DNA of 64,000 nucleotides, taken from NCBI GenBank assembly GCA_012295275.1, contig CM022674.1, positions 13,218,364 to 13,282,363 of the forward strand, written 5' to 3'. Numbering within the stretch: position 1 is the first letter of the stretch; the number at the start of each line of letters is the position of its first letter. Of the stretch, positions 20,886 to 46,119 are shown in pieces. Source of the DNA: Chrysomallon squamiferum. Its lineage: Eukaryota; Mollusca; Gastropoda; Neomphalida; Peltospiridae. The position numbers were made by a program, and so were the translations under genes. A model generated the notes under the pieces. That model was not told where the DNA came from and did not search any database. It worked only from the letters and a program-made list of their open reading frames with translations.

Positions 20886-22432
20886 ATTTAAATGAAAGAA
20901 GAAAAAGCTTTCGTACATGAAGTAGAAAACAAAAATTAAATTTATTTATTTCAGTTTTATTTTGTATTTATAGAGATTTTTGTTGTTGTTGTTTCTTCTT
21001 TTGTTATTTTCTAATTTGTTTTTTTCATTCTCATTATTTTTATTTTCTATTCAGATGTGTAACTGACAATGTTAAAATGGTGCATGTTTTTTGTTTTAAT
21101 TTTTCAACATTTCGGGATGAATGTTAAGAGATTTTTGAGAATAATGTTTTTTTTTATAATAACATTTGTGTTTGAAATCAAAGTGCTTTGTTTTGATAGG
21201 ACATTTTTTTGTTTGTTTACATTTTTTACTTGGAGAGAACCAAAATGGTTTTACTTTCAAATTGTGCACGAACTACGCAAATTCTGACAAAAGTTTTTGA
21301 TTTTCTTTTTATGATCTTTTTTTCTACTTAGGTATATTTAAGAAAAATGTTTTTATTAATTTGTTTCATGTGTTTGTTTACCATGACGGTTTGTAAAAAA
21401 ACAAAAAAATTAAAAATTAAAAAAATTGTTTTATCACAAATGCTAGGCAATTTTCGTTTCATTTTGTTTTCATTTTCGTTTATTTAATCATGCTTAACTT
21501 TTTCTTTTCTAAAATTAAAAGGAAAACAACAAACAATATTATACAAATATGTACACATATTTTTGGTTAAATTAAAAATAGTTTGGTTTACCTTTGCCTC
21601 TGTTTCAAAAACATCTGGTTTGAAAACCAAATGACGTAAATATTTAGTTGTTTTACTTAATTTTTTTTTTATACTTAATGAATGACATTTTTCATTTTTG
21701 ATACATTCAGTTTAGAATTTGTATAAACTTTATTATACATTTTTTTTTTTTTTTTTAATTTAAGAGTATTAATTATAATTTAATTATTAGTGATATGTTT
21801 TACAATTTAATTTTTTTTCAGAATTATCCCACCATTTCATTTTGATTATCTTTTGTTTTTCTTGCCACTGGTATTACATGAACAAACACTACCCACCCAG
21901 CTCCCACCCACAAAAATAACATAAAAAAATAGCCAAAACAAATATTTTCATAATCATTTTCAGAAACAATCAAAATGTACTTACTGACTGAAATAACGTA
22001 CTGAATATTGACAATAAATGAAATATTTTCTTTTACTATTTTGACTTCCATATATATTTATTTATAATTTGATCTTATTTTTAAAGCTTATTTTATTTCT
22101 TACTTTTTTATTTTATTTATTTTCATGTTTTTCTTTTGACATAAGTTTTTTATTTTTGTTTTTATTTTTTCAATTAAATAAACCTTCGTAACATTCATGT
22201 CATTGAATGTGTATTTATGCAACATGAATAATAACATGGCTTTACTGTATAATAATAACATTTTTTTTTAATTACATCATCAGCTGCATAATAGCTAAAC
22301 TGTACCTTACATCGCTGTTTCTCCTACTACTACAACTACTACTACATGTACCACATAGCAATATTAGATATGAACTGTACAGAAATGTTAACAATGTGTA
22401 ATAATGACAAGAAATAAAAATGTATAAATTTT
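18764..22432 (+). other. Probable Eph 3' untranslated region
   Basis: No coding exon or strong splice signal is seen after the stop. The sequence is AT-rich and largely unique, with (ATT)n at 19,793-19,866 and 20,828-20,884 and long T tracts at 19,033-19,060 and 20,030-20,056. Several AATAAA motifs occur (for example 20,184 and 20,257). The best-formed poly(A) site is at 22,413. Several copies of CTGATTGGTTG or GTGATTGGTTGTAAA occur at 19,130-19,540 and 20,130. A 3.7-kb 3' UTR is inferred. A shorter one ending near 20.2-20.3 kb is equally possible. Confidence 0.5.
22413..22418 (+). terminator. Candidate Eph poly(A) signal
   Basis: AATAAA is followed about 25 bp later by GATGTTGTTGTTTTTTGTTT, a good GU-rich downstream element. 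Among the AATAAA motifs after the Eph stop this one has the most complete context. Use of the site is inferred. Confidence 0.45.
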
Positions 22433-23898
22433 GAACTTGGGATGTTGTTGTTTTTTGTTTATTTTAGTAAAACTAGTTGAGATCTTGATGTCAGTGTAAC
22501 AACCACTGAGAAATAGTTAACATTTTTACTTGAGATGAAAAAAGAAAAACAATAAAGTAATATTTCAGAGAGTGTGTGAGAGAGAGAGAGAGAGAGTGTG
22601 TGTGTTAGGTTTTTAGGTTTCATGCTCAGAACTAACCTAATTCATGACATTTCAGGCCTAAAAAGATTACGTCAGTTTAATGACCTGGGATCTACAGTAT
22701 TTTACAGAGTTAATTATTTTAAACAGATAAAAGCACAAACACATTTTATTACTTTATCTGATGGCTTCCATAATTTATATATTATACAATTACAGTTATT
22801 TAGAATGATTAAACATGGAACCTATTTATATATATATATATTCATCCTACTGAAAGGAGCACAAGTTGAAAAACCTGTTCATAAACAAATCAGTTAACAT
22901 CTGTCTTGCTTTTTGAATTGAAAATTATTGCTTGAGGGTGTCACCATTTGAGAAAAATAGATTTCACAAGAACATTATAAAACCACAAATTTAATCTACT
23001 GCAGAAATGGATAAGATCCAGGTACTGTACTGGACTGAAGAAAACAAGATTCAGTAAATTCAGAGATTCTGTTACGATTTAGTGCATACTGTGGTCTGTT
23101 TTATGATGGACATTATTGGAATGGATGAAGTCAAAATCATGATTACTGTAATTCATTAAATTTAAAGACTCTGGAAGTTAAGGAATTTATGTCAATATGT
23201 GGCTGAAACAAAAATATTATTTGGTTTTGTTCAGTTAGAAATCTAAACTAATCAGAATATTTCTAAAATAATTCAGGCAAGAGTTGTGCCCCTTTGTGTC
23301 TCAACATGTGTGTAATAATTCCTATGATGTCAAAATTCTAGATAAAAAAAAAAAGGTTAATAATAAATAAAAAATAAATAAATAAATAAATATATAAATG
23401 AAATTTTATTTATGCTGATAATTATTAATATAGATGAGATATAATTAGATCAAAATAATTATTATAATAATAATAATAATAATAAAAGAAAACAAGCAAA
23501 GACAAAAAAATTAAATAAATAAAAATAATAAACAAAAAATAAATAAATGGAAAATTAGAACTTCTTCATGTACAAATTATAACATGGTAATTTCATTTAC
23601 ACGTGTGTATTCAATTGTATCATTTTCTTTATTTTATCTGTTATTTACAACAAAAATCATTAAATACTATTTGATTTCTATTCTGTCATTAATACTACAG
23701 TGTTTACAAAACACATATAACAGCATAGCAGTAAATAACCACTTAGTGTATTTCACATTCTAGTCAGTGCTTAATGAAGAGTGAATAAAGAGATTTCTTG
23801 TCTTTATACAAATTCAGTTTAAAAATATAAATTTATGGACTACATATATATAAATATAAATATAAAATAAATAAATATAAATATAAATATAAATATAA

Positions 23899-23929
<31 letters not shown>

Positions 23930-24238
23930 TGTGGTCCAAATAGTTTATTGCTCTTCATTTATTAACATATAAATGTTCACAAGTTATACAAAAATATCAC
24001 AGTCATTAATAACAACTGGACTATTTCACATTCCAACACATGCTCCACATATGCTATGACATTTTTTAAATGTTGTCTAAATGAGATCCTTGTTGCCTAT
24101 ATGTATTTAGTGAAAAAGCTAATTTAGTCTTCATAATTTCATTCACTCTCTCTCTCTGTATACACACACACACACATACAAATAAATAAACAACTTTTAC
24201 ATTTGCCCAGTGTTTCAAAACAAATTTAAAATGTTTGT
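22433..24238. other. Convergent intergenic region between Eph and HPS3
   Basis: AT-rich sequence with a GA run (22,580-22,596), AAAT repeats (23,350-23,560) and an (ATAAAT)n/(AT)n tract at about 23,845-23,930. There are short open frames but no recognisable product. I see no gene here. Confidence 0.6.
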
Positions 24239-24244
24239 TTTATT
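24239..24244 (-). terminator. Candidate HPS3 poly(A) signal
   Basis: AATAAA on the minus strand lies about 50 bp after the HPS3 stop codon and is followed by T/G-rich sequence (AAATTTGTTTTG). This gives a very short 3' UTR. It is the nearest clear signal. Confidence 0.5.
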
Positions 24245-24294
24245 ACGTTCACTAACATCACAAGAGGCAACTCCAACTGATAATTATTTTTTAT

Positions 24295-37705
<13,411 letters not shown>

Positions 37706-37717
37706 TGCTGGAAGTAT

Positions 37718-37747
37718 TTATGTTCCCTTCGTTGCGAGCAGCGCCAT
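37718..37747 (-). CDS. Upstream ORF in the HPS3 leader (9 codons plus stop)
   Basis: An ATG with A at -3 and G at +4 lies 42 bp before the HPS3 start and encodes MALLATKGT then TAA. Whether it is in the mRNA depends on the transcription start, since the same ATG is part of the YY1-like element. If transcribed it could dampen HPS3 translation. Confidence 0.4.
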   Translation of the reverse strand: MALLATKGT

Positions 37748-37750
37748 TTT
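37741..37750 (-). promoter_or_regulatory. YY1-like element (AAAATGGCGC)
   Basis: The gene-strand sequence AAAATGGCGC matches the AANATGGCG core of YY1 sites, which in animal promoters typically lie just downstream of the start of transcription in this orientation. Motif match only. Confidence 0.5.
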
Positions 37751-37762
37751 GATCAAAATAAA

Positions 37763-37772
37763 AGTCATGTGA
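37763..37772 (-). promoter_or_regulatory. MiT/TFE E-box (M-box-like) in HPS3 promoter
   Basis: AGTCATGTGA on the plus strand contains TCATGTGA, the full MITF/TFE3/TFEB consensus (TCAYRTGA), 58-67 bp before the HPS3 ATG. MITF activates pigment-granule genes and TFEB activates lysosomal genes, which suits a BLOC-2 subunit. Function is inferred. Confidence 0.55.
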
Positions 37773-37777
37773 TCAAT

Positions 37778-37783
37778 CCGGAA
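37778..37783 (+). promoter_or_regulatory. ETS-like core (CCGGAA)
   Basis: CCGGAA lies just upstream of the E-box of the HPS3 promoter. ETS/GABP sites are common in housekeeping promoters. It is a six-base match, so confidence is limited. Confidence 0.3.
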
Positions 37784-37883
37784 ATAGATCAAGTTGGAAA
37801 GATTTTAATAATTATTTTAGTTTGTTTTGTTTTGTTCTGTTATTTTTGTTTTTTTGTTTTATTAATTAATTAATTAATTTATT

Positions 37884-37928
<45 letters not shown>

Positions 37929-38060
37929 TATTATTATTATTATTATTATTATTTAGATTTGTAACTTTTGTCCGATTTGCTGAAACCGGCTGTTCTTAAG
38001 TGTTTCAGTTTCACTTAGATCGCATTATATAAAATACCTTGGTAGGTGATTTTCCCGAAA

Positions 38061-38114
<54 letters not shown>

Positions 38115-39100
38115 TTTATTGTTCATTTATTTATTTAAAATAAATATTAATAAAGTAAAACTATATAATAATAATTAAAATAATAAATAAATACATATAA
38201 AATAAATAAAAGACACAACCGAAATCTCGCCAGCGAACCCATTATATATCGAGCATCGACCTGGCCAATATGTAACAACGTATCAAAAGATTTTAGTTGG
38301 TGTCTAACATGACTGAGGTTGAATATCCGAGAAGCATTTGAGAAAATAAATTTATAATTTTGTATTCGTGACGTTGCTTTCTGATTTTTGTCCAAAATTT
38401 CTCGTCATAACATAAAAAAAAAGTGTCTGATCAATAAAACTATGACGACATGAAAGCCGGAAACTGTACAATGAAACAAATAACTAAGTAAATAAGTAAA
38501 TAACAAAGGCAAAAGACAGATAGATGGAGAGATAGTTACATACAAATATAGATATACAGACAAACAGATAGAAAGACAGAGATAAAGAAACAGCTGGATA
38601 GATATGCAGAAAGATAGATTGGCAGAAATATAGATACATAGATGGTTAGACCGACAGACAGACAGACATTATAAAGTATTATCCATCAACCTTGAATGAG
38701 TTACTGCACGTCGACAATTTATACTGATATTGATGCTACGGATCATGTACGGATACATAAAAAGACATTATCCTTTCGATCTTGTTCGATTAGTAGAATT
38801 AACTGAACTTTCTGAAATCGATGGGATTATCAAATCCTCGATTAAAATTCTGAATGCGTTTCAAAAGGAATTGATTATATTGTTTTTTACAAAATCATTT
38901 CTAAAAACTTTTAGCCCGAAAAAAAAAAACGTTTTTCTCTTTATTACAACCAGAAACATTTATTCGGGTTATGGGCATCCCTCAGTGTTATTCGTATAAT
39001 TAAAGTATTTACCAAACTACTGATAGAAGGAAAGCAACAGAGTAATAAGAAATAATTGAATAAAACGACGGGACTTAAAGAGAAGTTAACGTACAGGAAT
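37784..39100. other. Region upstream of HPS3
   Basis: It contains a long AAT tract followed by ATT (37,886-37,951), which could form a hairpin, and another (AAT)n at 38,061-38,115. A unique block at 38,210-38,470 is unusually CpG-containing (CGAAATCTCGCCAGCGAACC). An (ATAG/GACA)n degenerate tract lies at about 38,515-38,670, and another unique block runs from 38,680 to 39,060 with an 89-codon open frame (38,730-38,999) that I do not recognise. No gene can be called. Confidence 0.5.
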
Positions 39101-39179
39101 TGTTTTAGAGTTATCTCCCGTTATCAAGTAGAAGGATGACAGCGGCAGTTTTAAAAAAGATGCCTTGACGCTTCTTCGA

Positions 39180-39228
39180 CAAAAGGAGTCGATTTGGGAC
39201 GATGCCTTGCAGGGTACGGACGACAGGG
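39180..39228 (+). CDS. Candidate first coding exon (MPCRVRTTG), unknown gene
   Basis: In a CpG-containing unique block, ATG at 39,202 opens MPCRVRTTG and stops at a strong donor, GTAAGC at 39,229, in phase 0. It joins in frame to an exon-like segment at 40,004. No homology is recognised and the transcript is unproven. Confidence 0.25.
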
Positions 39229-39425
39229 GTAAGCTTTGATATCTTATAATGCACGGTTAATTAGCGTTTTTAGTTCTACATATGTCGTTTCTTTTCTCGG
39301 CTTATTTTTAGCGAAATGTCTGCAACTGCGCAATCGTCGAATCGATCGTCCAGTTCCAGTTAGCATTCTTAGACTAGTTCCACAGTCAGCGAGTATTTAT
39401 TGGATTTGTTCTGATTCTAGAAACT

Positions 39426-39495
<70 letters not shown>

Positions 39496-40003
39496 GACGA
39501 AATAATCCTAACCATTCTGTCTGTTCTCACAATTTCAACGCTTTAGAAGTTTAGTTCATAAAAATAATGGTATCGAATTATTTGGCATATTGCAAGTAAA
39601 ACAAACTCCAAATAAAACTACAGTTATAATTCCAAAACATTATTAAACGTCTGAAATAGGACATACATGCAAATTATTTCTATCGGCTTTTCATTAATTT
39701 ATTTTATTTTTTTTTTTTGAAAGAGACAGATGACTATTTGTGTCTTTTTTTTTTCATAGTCAGTAACATCTAATTTTTGTTTTTGTTTTTTTGTATCCTT
39801 CATTTCAGTTCTTTAGATAATTTTAATTTCTTTTATGTAAATTGCAGTCATTGAATAATAATAATAATAATAAATTAAATTAAATAAGTTATTATCTTAG
39901 CTAGACTTGTGCTCTAATAACTGATTTCCTGTAGGTTTATCTTTGCAAAGAATATTGATTAAATACTTCATAAAACATTTTTTTTTTTTTTTTTTGACAC
40001 CAG

Positions 40004-40073
40004 GAAGCAATGGCTAGCAGTGTATTGTCTCAAATATCGTCAGCCATGTTCTATAAAAATATAACATGGGTGG
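40004..40073 (+). CDS. Candidate second exon (EAMASSVLSQISSAMFYKNI...), unknown gene
   Basis: After a 25-base T tract the acceptor GACACCAG is followed by a frame reading EAMASSVLSQISSAMFYKNI then TWVGG. The 3' end is uncertain: GTGGGT after TGG at about 40,067 or GTAAAT further on. It continues the frame from the candidate exon at 39,180-39,228. The product is not recognised. Confidence 0.25.
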
Positions 40074-40189
40074 GTGGTAAATATCTTTGTATTTGCACAA
40101 TATGTATAAAAAATGTTCTATATTATACTTTAAATTTTGAAAGTATTTTTATTTTATTTTGTTTATCATTTATCAAAATTTTTTAAAAA

Positions 40190-40253
<64 letters not shown>

Positions 40254-40563
40254 AAATATAGGCAAATTTAATTTTCTTTTATAATAAACTGATTCATTAT
40301 CTTTATTTTAATGACAGCTATTATTTTCAGAACTAATTTCACTACATAAAAACTCGGTGTTATAATTTTTGTTTTTCTGAATTAGCTAATTGTTTTTACA
40401 TATAAAAAAATAATAGTAGTTCCACTGTTTCCTGATTTCCTTAGTGTATTCTGAGCATTCTTGAATGTCCCAAAACACATTAATTTTGTAACATCTTGCT
40501 TGTTATTAATTGTCAATTACAGCCTTTTTTTATTTAGAATGTAGGTGATTTCCCCCGAGTGTT

Positions 40564-40628
<65 letters not shown>

Positions 40629-40710
40629 AATATGCATATTAAAATAATAGCCATAGTCACAATTAGTAGAAAGTTAATTTTCATAACATGAAAAATTCAT
40701 TGTTGTTTTT

Positions 40711-40779
<69 letters not shown>

Positions 40780-42193
40780 GAATAATATATGTTAATGTAA
40801 CAGCAATAGTTACAATTCGTAGACAGGTCAAACACATTGTTGGATATAATTTCAGGTTATTTGTTTACTATTTGCAAAAAGTCCAATTGTCACATAAACC
40901 TGATGCTTAATGAAAAATAATATTTAAATTATTCTTACATTTTGCCATTTTTGAATATATGTATATTTACACACACAACAACACACACAGACACACACAT
41001 ACACACACACACACACACACACATATATTGAATTATTTATTGTTGTTACTACTACTACAAAACAACAACTACTACTACTGCAACTAATTCTTCTGCTACA
41101 ACTACTCTACTACTACTACAATAGTTATACTACTGTTACTACTGGTGTTACCAATACCACCACCACCACTACTACTACTACTACAACAACTACAACAGCT
41201 ACTACAACTATCACTACCATTATTACCAACACCACCATCACCACTAGTGCTACTATTATTATTATCAATATTAGTTTATCTAATAACGTATTTGCATTAA
41301 CGTGTGTTTTTCAATTTACAGAATTTTATTTATTTATTTTTTTTTTTTTTTTATAAATTATAGCTATATATTAAATACCCCCCATTGCTCTCAAAAAAAG
41401 GTAAAAGAGGTATTTATAAACATAAACACTATGATAACCCATGGCATTTACAGATACATTAACACAGCAGATGGTTATGATGCAGTTTGAGTGCGAGGGA
41501 GATGAATGTAATATAAATATTTGATATGATTCCAGCGCTGATACTAGTCATAGCAGAGGAGGCCATTAGGATTACTAATTATTTGGCATCGTTTTTATGT
41601 GTCAGAAATAATATTTGACAAAATTCCAAATTCCCTTAATAACAATAATAATAATAAAAAAACTGGCTTATAAACAGAAAATTGATAATATTGATATATA
41701 AACAGAATAAATAAATAAATAAATAAATAATTTTTTTAGTTAAAATGAAATAAACAGTAAATGAATGAATGAATAAATAAATAAGTAAATAAATAAATAA
41801 ATAAAGTGAATGAATGGATATAATTATGTAAAATAAATAAAATTAAACAGAATAAACACAAAAATAAGCACATTAGTAAGTATTTAAATAAATACTGAAT
41901 AAATGGTTGAATGTTAGAATATATAAAATTTTAAAAATTAAAAATGTTTGACAAAAATGATAAGGAAACATAAATAAATGACTAAATAAATTCATTGCAA
42001 TATAGTGTTTAATAAAGTAAAAGCAAAAATTCAGTTACAAAGTATGTTTTCTCTTTCTTATTTACTTTGAAATAGTTGTATTTATTTTCTTTATAACTAA
42101 AAACCAAAAACAAGAATGTGTCTTGTTTATTAAGAAGAAAAAAAGAAATAGTAACATTAATAATAAAAAGAATTATAATAAAACTAGAACAAA

Positions 42194-42224
<31 letters not shown>

Positions 42225-43399
42225 AAACATATATTTGATCACTGTATTATTTAAGTGAACCAAACCTTCAATTTAAATCATCACTATGTTCTTTTATTTT
42301 GAACTCAAATTAACTGACTGTCATGTTTTGGTGATGGCTGTCATCTTTCAGACAAGACCAGATGTTTTTCTTGTGTCATTAGATTTTCAATTTATGTAAA
42401 GTACTCATGAACCAGGAAGTCTGTACACCAGTTGTCCTTCCTTGTAGAGCTCTTTTTTTTGATGAAGTCAGGAAGTGAAAATGTTAGTGTTGTTGCTGTT
42501 TTATTATTATTATTATTTTTGATATTATTTTTATTTATTTATTTATTTATTGTTTTATATATTTATATATATTATCATCATTACTATCAATCATCATATT
42601 TATTATGATGATCATTTCATTATTATTATATTAGTATTATTATTATTATTTTTTATTATTTCATTTATATTTATTTTCTTTCATTTCATTTCACAATTTT
42701 ATTTTATTTCATTTTCTAATTTTTCTTTATTTTATTTTATTTCATTTTCTAATTTTTCTTTATTTAATATTTCATTTTCTTTAATTTTAATTTATAAATT
42801 TTTGCCTGAGTTTATATATTTTTCTTTATTTCATGTCTTTTTTCTTTATTTTTCCATTTAATGTTTCATTTAGTTTACTTTGTTTTTATGTTTATTATTG
42901 AATTTTATTTTATTTCATTTTTTGTTTATTTTCTTTCTTTCTTTTAATTTTTTTTCATACATTCATTTTTTTAAAATATATTTATTTTCATCTGTTTTCT
43001 TCATTTTATTATATTTTTTATGATTTTGTATTTTTGTTTAAATTTCATTTCATTTAATTCAGCTTATTTCACTTGATTTTATTACATTTATTTTATTTTA
43101 TTTTATTTCATGTTATTTTTTATTTCATTTATATTCTTTTATTTAATTTCATTCATTTTATTATCCTTTATATTTATATTATATTATATTATATTTCATT
43201 TTTTCATTTAATTTCATTTTCATTTATTTTATTCATTCATTTTATATAATTTTTTTACTACATTTTATATCCATCGTTATATATTTTTTAATATTTCATA
43301 TTATTTCATTTCATTTATTTTAATTCAACATTATTACTATTACTTTTACTATTACTATTATTATTATTACTATCTCTTCGACGGAGCATGAACTGTTGA

Positions 43400-43450
43400 A
43401 GACTTGTTATGTCCCAGTCATTACCTCTATTGATAGCTCAGTTCATAAGA
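43400..43450 (+). CDS. Candidate first coding exon (MSQSLPLLIAQFIR)
   Basis: ATG at 43,409 opens MSQSLPLLIAQFIR and runs to a perfect donor, GTAAGT at 43,451. It sits in a short unique block (43,370-43,720) between T-rich repeats. No partner exon or homology was found, so it may be chance. Confidence 0.15.
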
Positions 43451-44479
43451 GTAAGTTAATTAGCAGTTTGAAACTTCCACTAGAGACAGGTTCTGTCATT
43501 AATAATTTCACACTGACCGCCAGCAGCTACACAACTTTTTGTTTCCTATTTTTATAGTCCTTGTTAAAACCTGTTTGATATATCATCGATATCTCTATTC
43601 GTGGTTGTGATATATGTCGTATATATTACATACGCTTTGTAAGAATGTGCATGTTTAATATTCCGTGAAGTGTTTTTGGATTTTATGCAGTGTTTGAATA
43701 ACAGGTAAAAATTGTTATGATAATTATGTTATTGATTGTTTGTTAATTAACTTAAATTTTATGAAAAAAGTTTTATTTTTTAATTTGATTTATTTATAAA
43801 TTTATTTATTTATTTGTTTATTTATTTATTTATTTATTGCTTAGTTGGTATTATATTTTTGGCTTTTATGTGTAAAGAAAATAAATATTATTATACAGTT
43901 GTAAAAAAAAATTAAAAAATGGTGTGTGTGTGTGTGTGAAATTAAGGTAATCATAATAATAATGAGAAAAGTCTATATTATTGAGATTAACAAAATAACA
44001 GTTATTTATTTGTTTTTTGTTATTTTATGTTATTTGTTTATTATTATTATTGTTGTTGTTGTATAATTTAAAGAAACAACACAGTAATAGACAGTAGTAC
44101 TTTTTATTTACTGTGTTCAAATAACAAATAGACATACACACATATATACATTACTAGATACATAGTAGACAAACAAAAAAGCTTTTCAACAGATCTGTAG
44201 TAAACAGTAAACTAAACACCATGTTTTGTCAATGCCTTTGTATTTATGAATGTCACATGAACAGAAATTACAGCAGAGTGGGACAAAAAGATCAATACAT
44301 TAATTATACAACAATTAGATTTTATTAATAAACCTGACAGAAAATGAAGAGGATTGATGTTAGTTTGCATATTTTATTTATTTATTTATTTTTGTTCTCT
44401 TTGTTTATGTATTTGTTAAAAAAAAAAAAAAAAAAACAAAAATTCTTATATGTAATACATAGATACATAGATACTTTGA

Positions 44480-44850
44480 AATTATGTACATACAAACATA
44501 TATACAAAATTCAAATATATATGTGTACAAATATATACATACACCCACACACCCACACATACACACACATACACACACATACATACATACAGAAATGCTT
44601 ACACACACATAGACATATATATATACATATTATATGCATATATATACACACATCAGACATATATATATACATTCATATATATGCATATATATACACACAT
44701 ACATTCATATATGCACACACATATACACACACACACGTATACAAATTCAAGCATACATACATACTACATGCACACCTACATACATACTCACACACAACTA
44801 CATTCAAGCATACATTCACAAGCACATTCAAGCACACATGCACACACATA
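44480..44850 (+). repeat. (ACAT/CACA)n degenerate tract
   Basis: ATACAC and CATACA repeats. Open frames here are strings of H, T, Y and I. Confidence 0.9.
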
Positions 44851-45268
44851 TACAGATATTCCTATTGAAATAGAAATACTTGCAGCTGTTGCCATATTTT
44901 AACTGACATGAAAATAAAATAAAAGTTTTATGAATAACAGTTGTCTTTGTGTATAAGTGTGTAATTGTGTGTGTGTTTAGAATTCTGTGTGAACATGTCT
45001 GTGTAGGTATGTATAGGTAAGCATATTTATTTTTAGGTTAGATACATGTTTTATTGTATGTAAGCATATATTTTATATGTTTCTATGTGTATATATTATA
45101 TATATATGTGCGTGTGTGTGTGTGAGTGTATGTGTTGTTATGTTTGTACATTTATATGTATATTAGTTTGTGATGTGTGTGTGTGTGTGTATTTATGTGT
45201 CTATATGTTTTTATGTATAAATATCTGTTTATGATTATATATGTGTGTATATATTGTGGATGTGTGGA

Positions 45269-45309
<41 letters not shown>

Positions 45310-45348
45310 TTATTGTGTATATTATTTTTAGGATATGTATCTGTTTAT

Positions 45349-45387
<39 letters not shown>

Positions 45388-45420
45388 AAAAATTAAAAAT
45401 AATGTTTTTTCTGTTTTCAG

Positions 45421-45488
45421 ATGATTGATATATACTGTATATGAGACAATTATGTCACTGAAAGGGACTGGCTCACTGGTGCAGTATG
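45421..45488 (+). CDS. Candidate first coding exon (MSLKGTGSLVQYG)
   Basis: The acceptor TTTTCTGTTTTCAG precedes 45,421 and the donor GTAAGT follows at about 45,489. Inside, an in-frame stop precedes ATG, which opens MSLKGTGSLVQYG and leaves in phase 2. This is how an exon carrying the start codon after a spliced 5' UTR would look. The downstream partner was not found and the product is not recognised. Confidence 0.3.
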
Positions 45489-45634
45489 GGTAAGTTGTAT
45501 TGTTGTTAGTTAGGAGGGGGTGGTCTCCATGGTAACTTGAACTGAAGTTTACCTGCATGTTTTCCTTCATTGCTTTTTTTTCTCTTTCTCTCTCTCTCTC
45601 TTCCCTCCCACCATTTTTTTTCAACAAATGTTTT

Positions 45635-45840
45635 CATTAACTCTTGTATGTATGTATGTATGTATGTATGTTTGCAAGTATGTATTAATATATATGTGTT
45701 TGTATATGTGTATATAGGTGTGTATGTATGTATGTATGTATGTATGTATGTATGTATGTATGTATGTATGTATGTATGTTTGCAAGTATGTATTAATATA
45801 TATGTGTTTGTATATGTGTATATAGGTGTGTATGTATAAT
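45635..45840 (+). repeat. (TATG)n array with a 109-bp tandem duplication
   Basis: TTTGCAAGTATGTATTAATA and the next 38 bases recur identically at about 45,670 and 45,779, each flanked by TATG units. Confidence 0.92.
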
Positions 45841-46119
45841 GTATTTATATATGTATTTATTTGCTTTTGTAATGTATATTCCAACTTCAGCAATAAGCAG
45901 TACAATAACAGTATAATAATATATAAAACAAAACAAAACAACCAACAGCTGTCCATGAAATATATTCAAAAGACTGTTGTAAACAGTTAATAAACACACA
46001 TAATGCAGCAAGCACACACCTACAAACTCAGTAATGTGTAACCGACAGCAATGAATTAGCTTCATAAGCAAAATCTGTTAAAGTTTGGATAACAAAATAT
46101 GTATATATTTTTTAATAAA

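Larger units (their letters stand above)
39229..45420. other. Mostly repetitive region without a confident gene
   Basis: It contains (GA)n at 39,430-39,492, (ATT)n at 40,197-40,252, (CT)n at 40,568-40,625 and 40,718-40,780, (CA)n at 40,972-41,024, ACT/ACC trinucleotides at 41,045-41,270, AAAT repeats near 41,700-41,820 and 42,190-42,225, T-rich ATTT/TTTCATT sequence at 42,500-43,370, and CATA/CACA repeats at 44,480-44,850. Unique blocks remain at 39,100-39,420, 40,000-40,100, 41,440-41,640 and 43,370-43,720. Confidence 0.6.
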
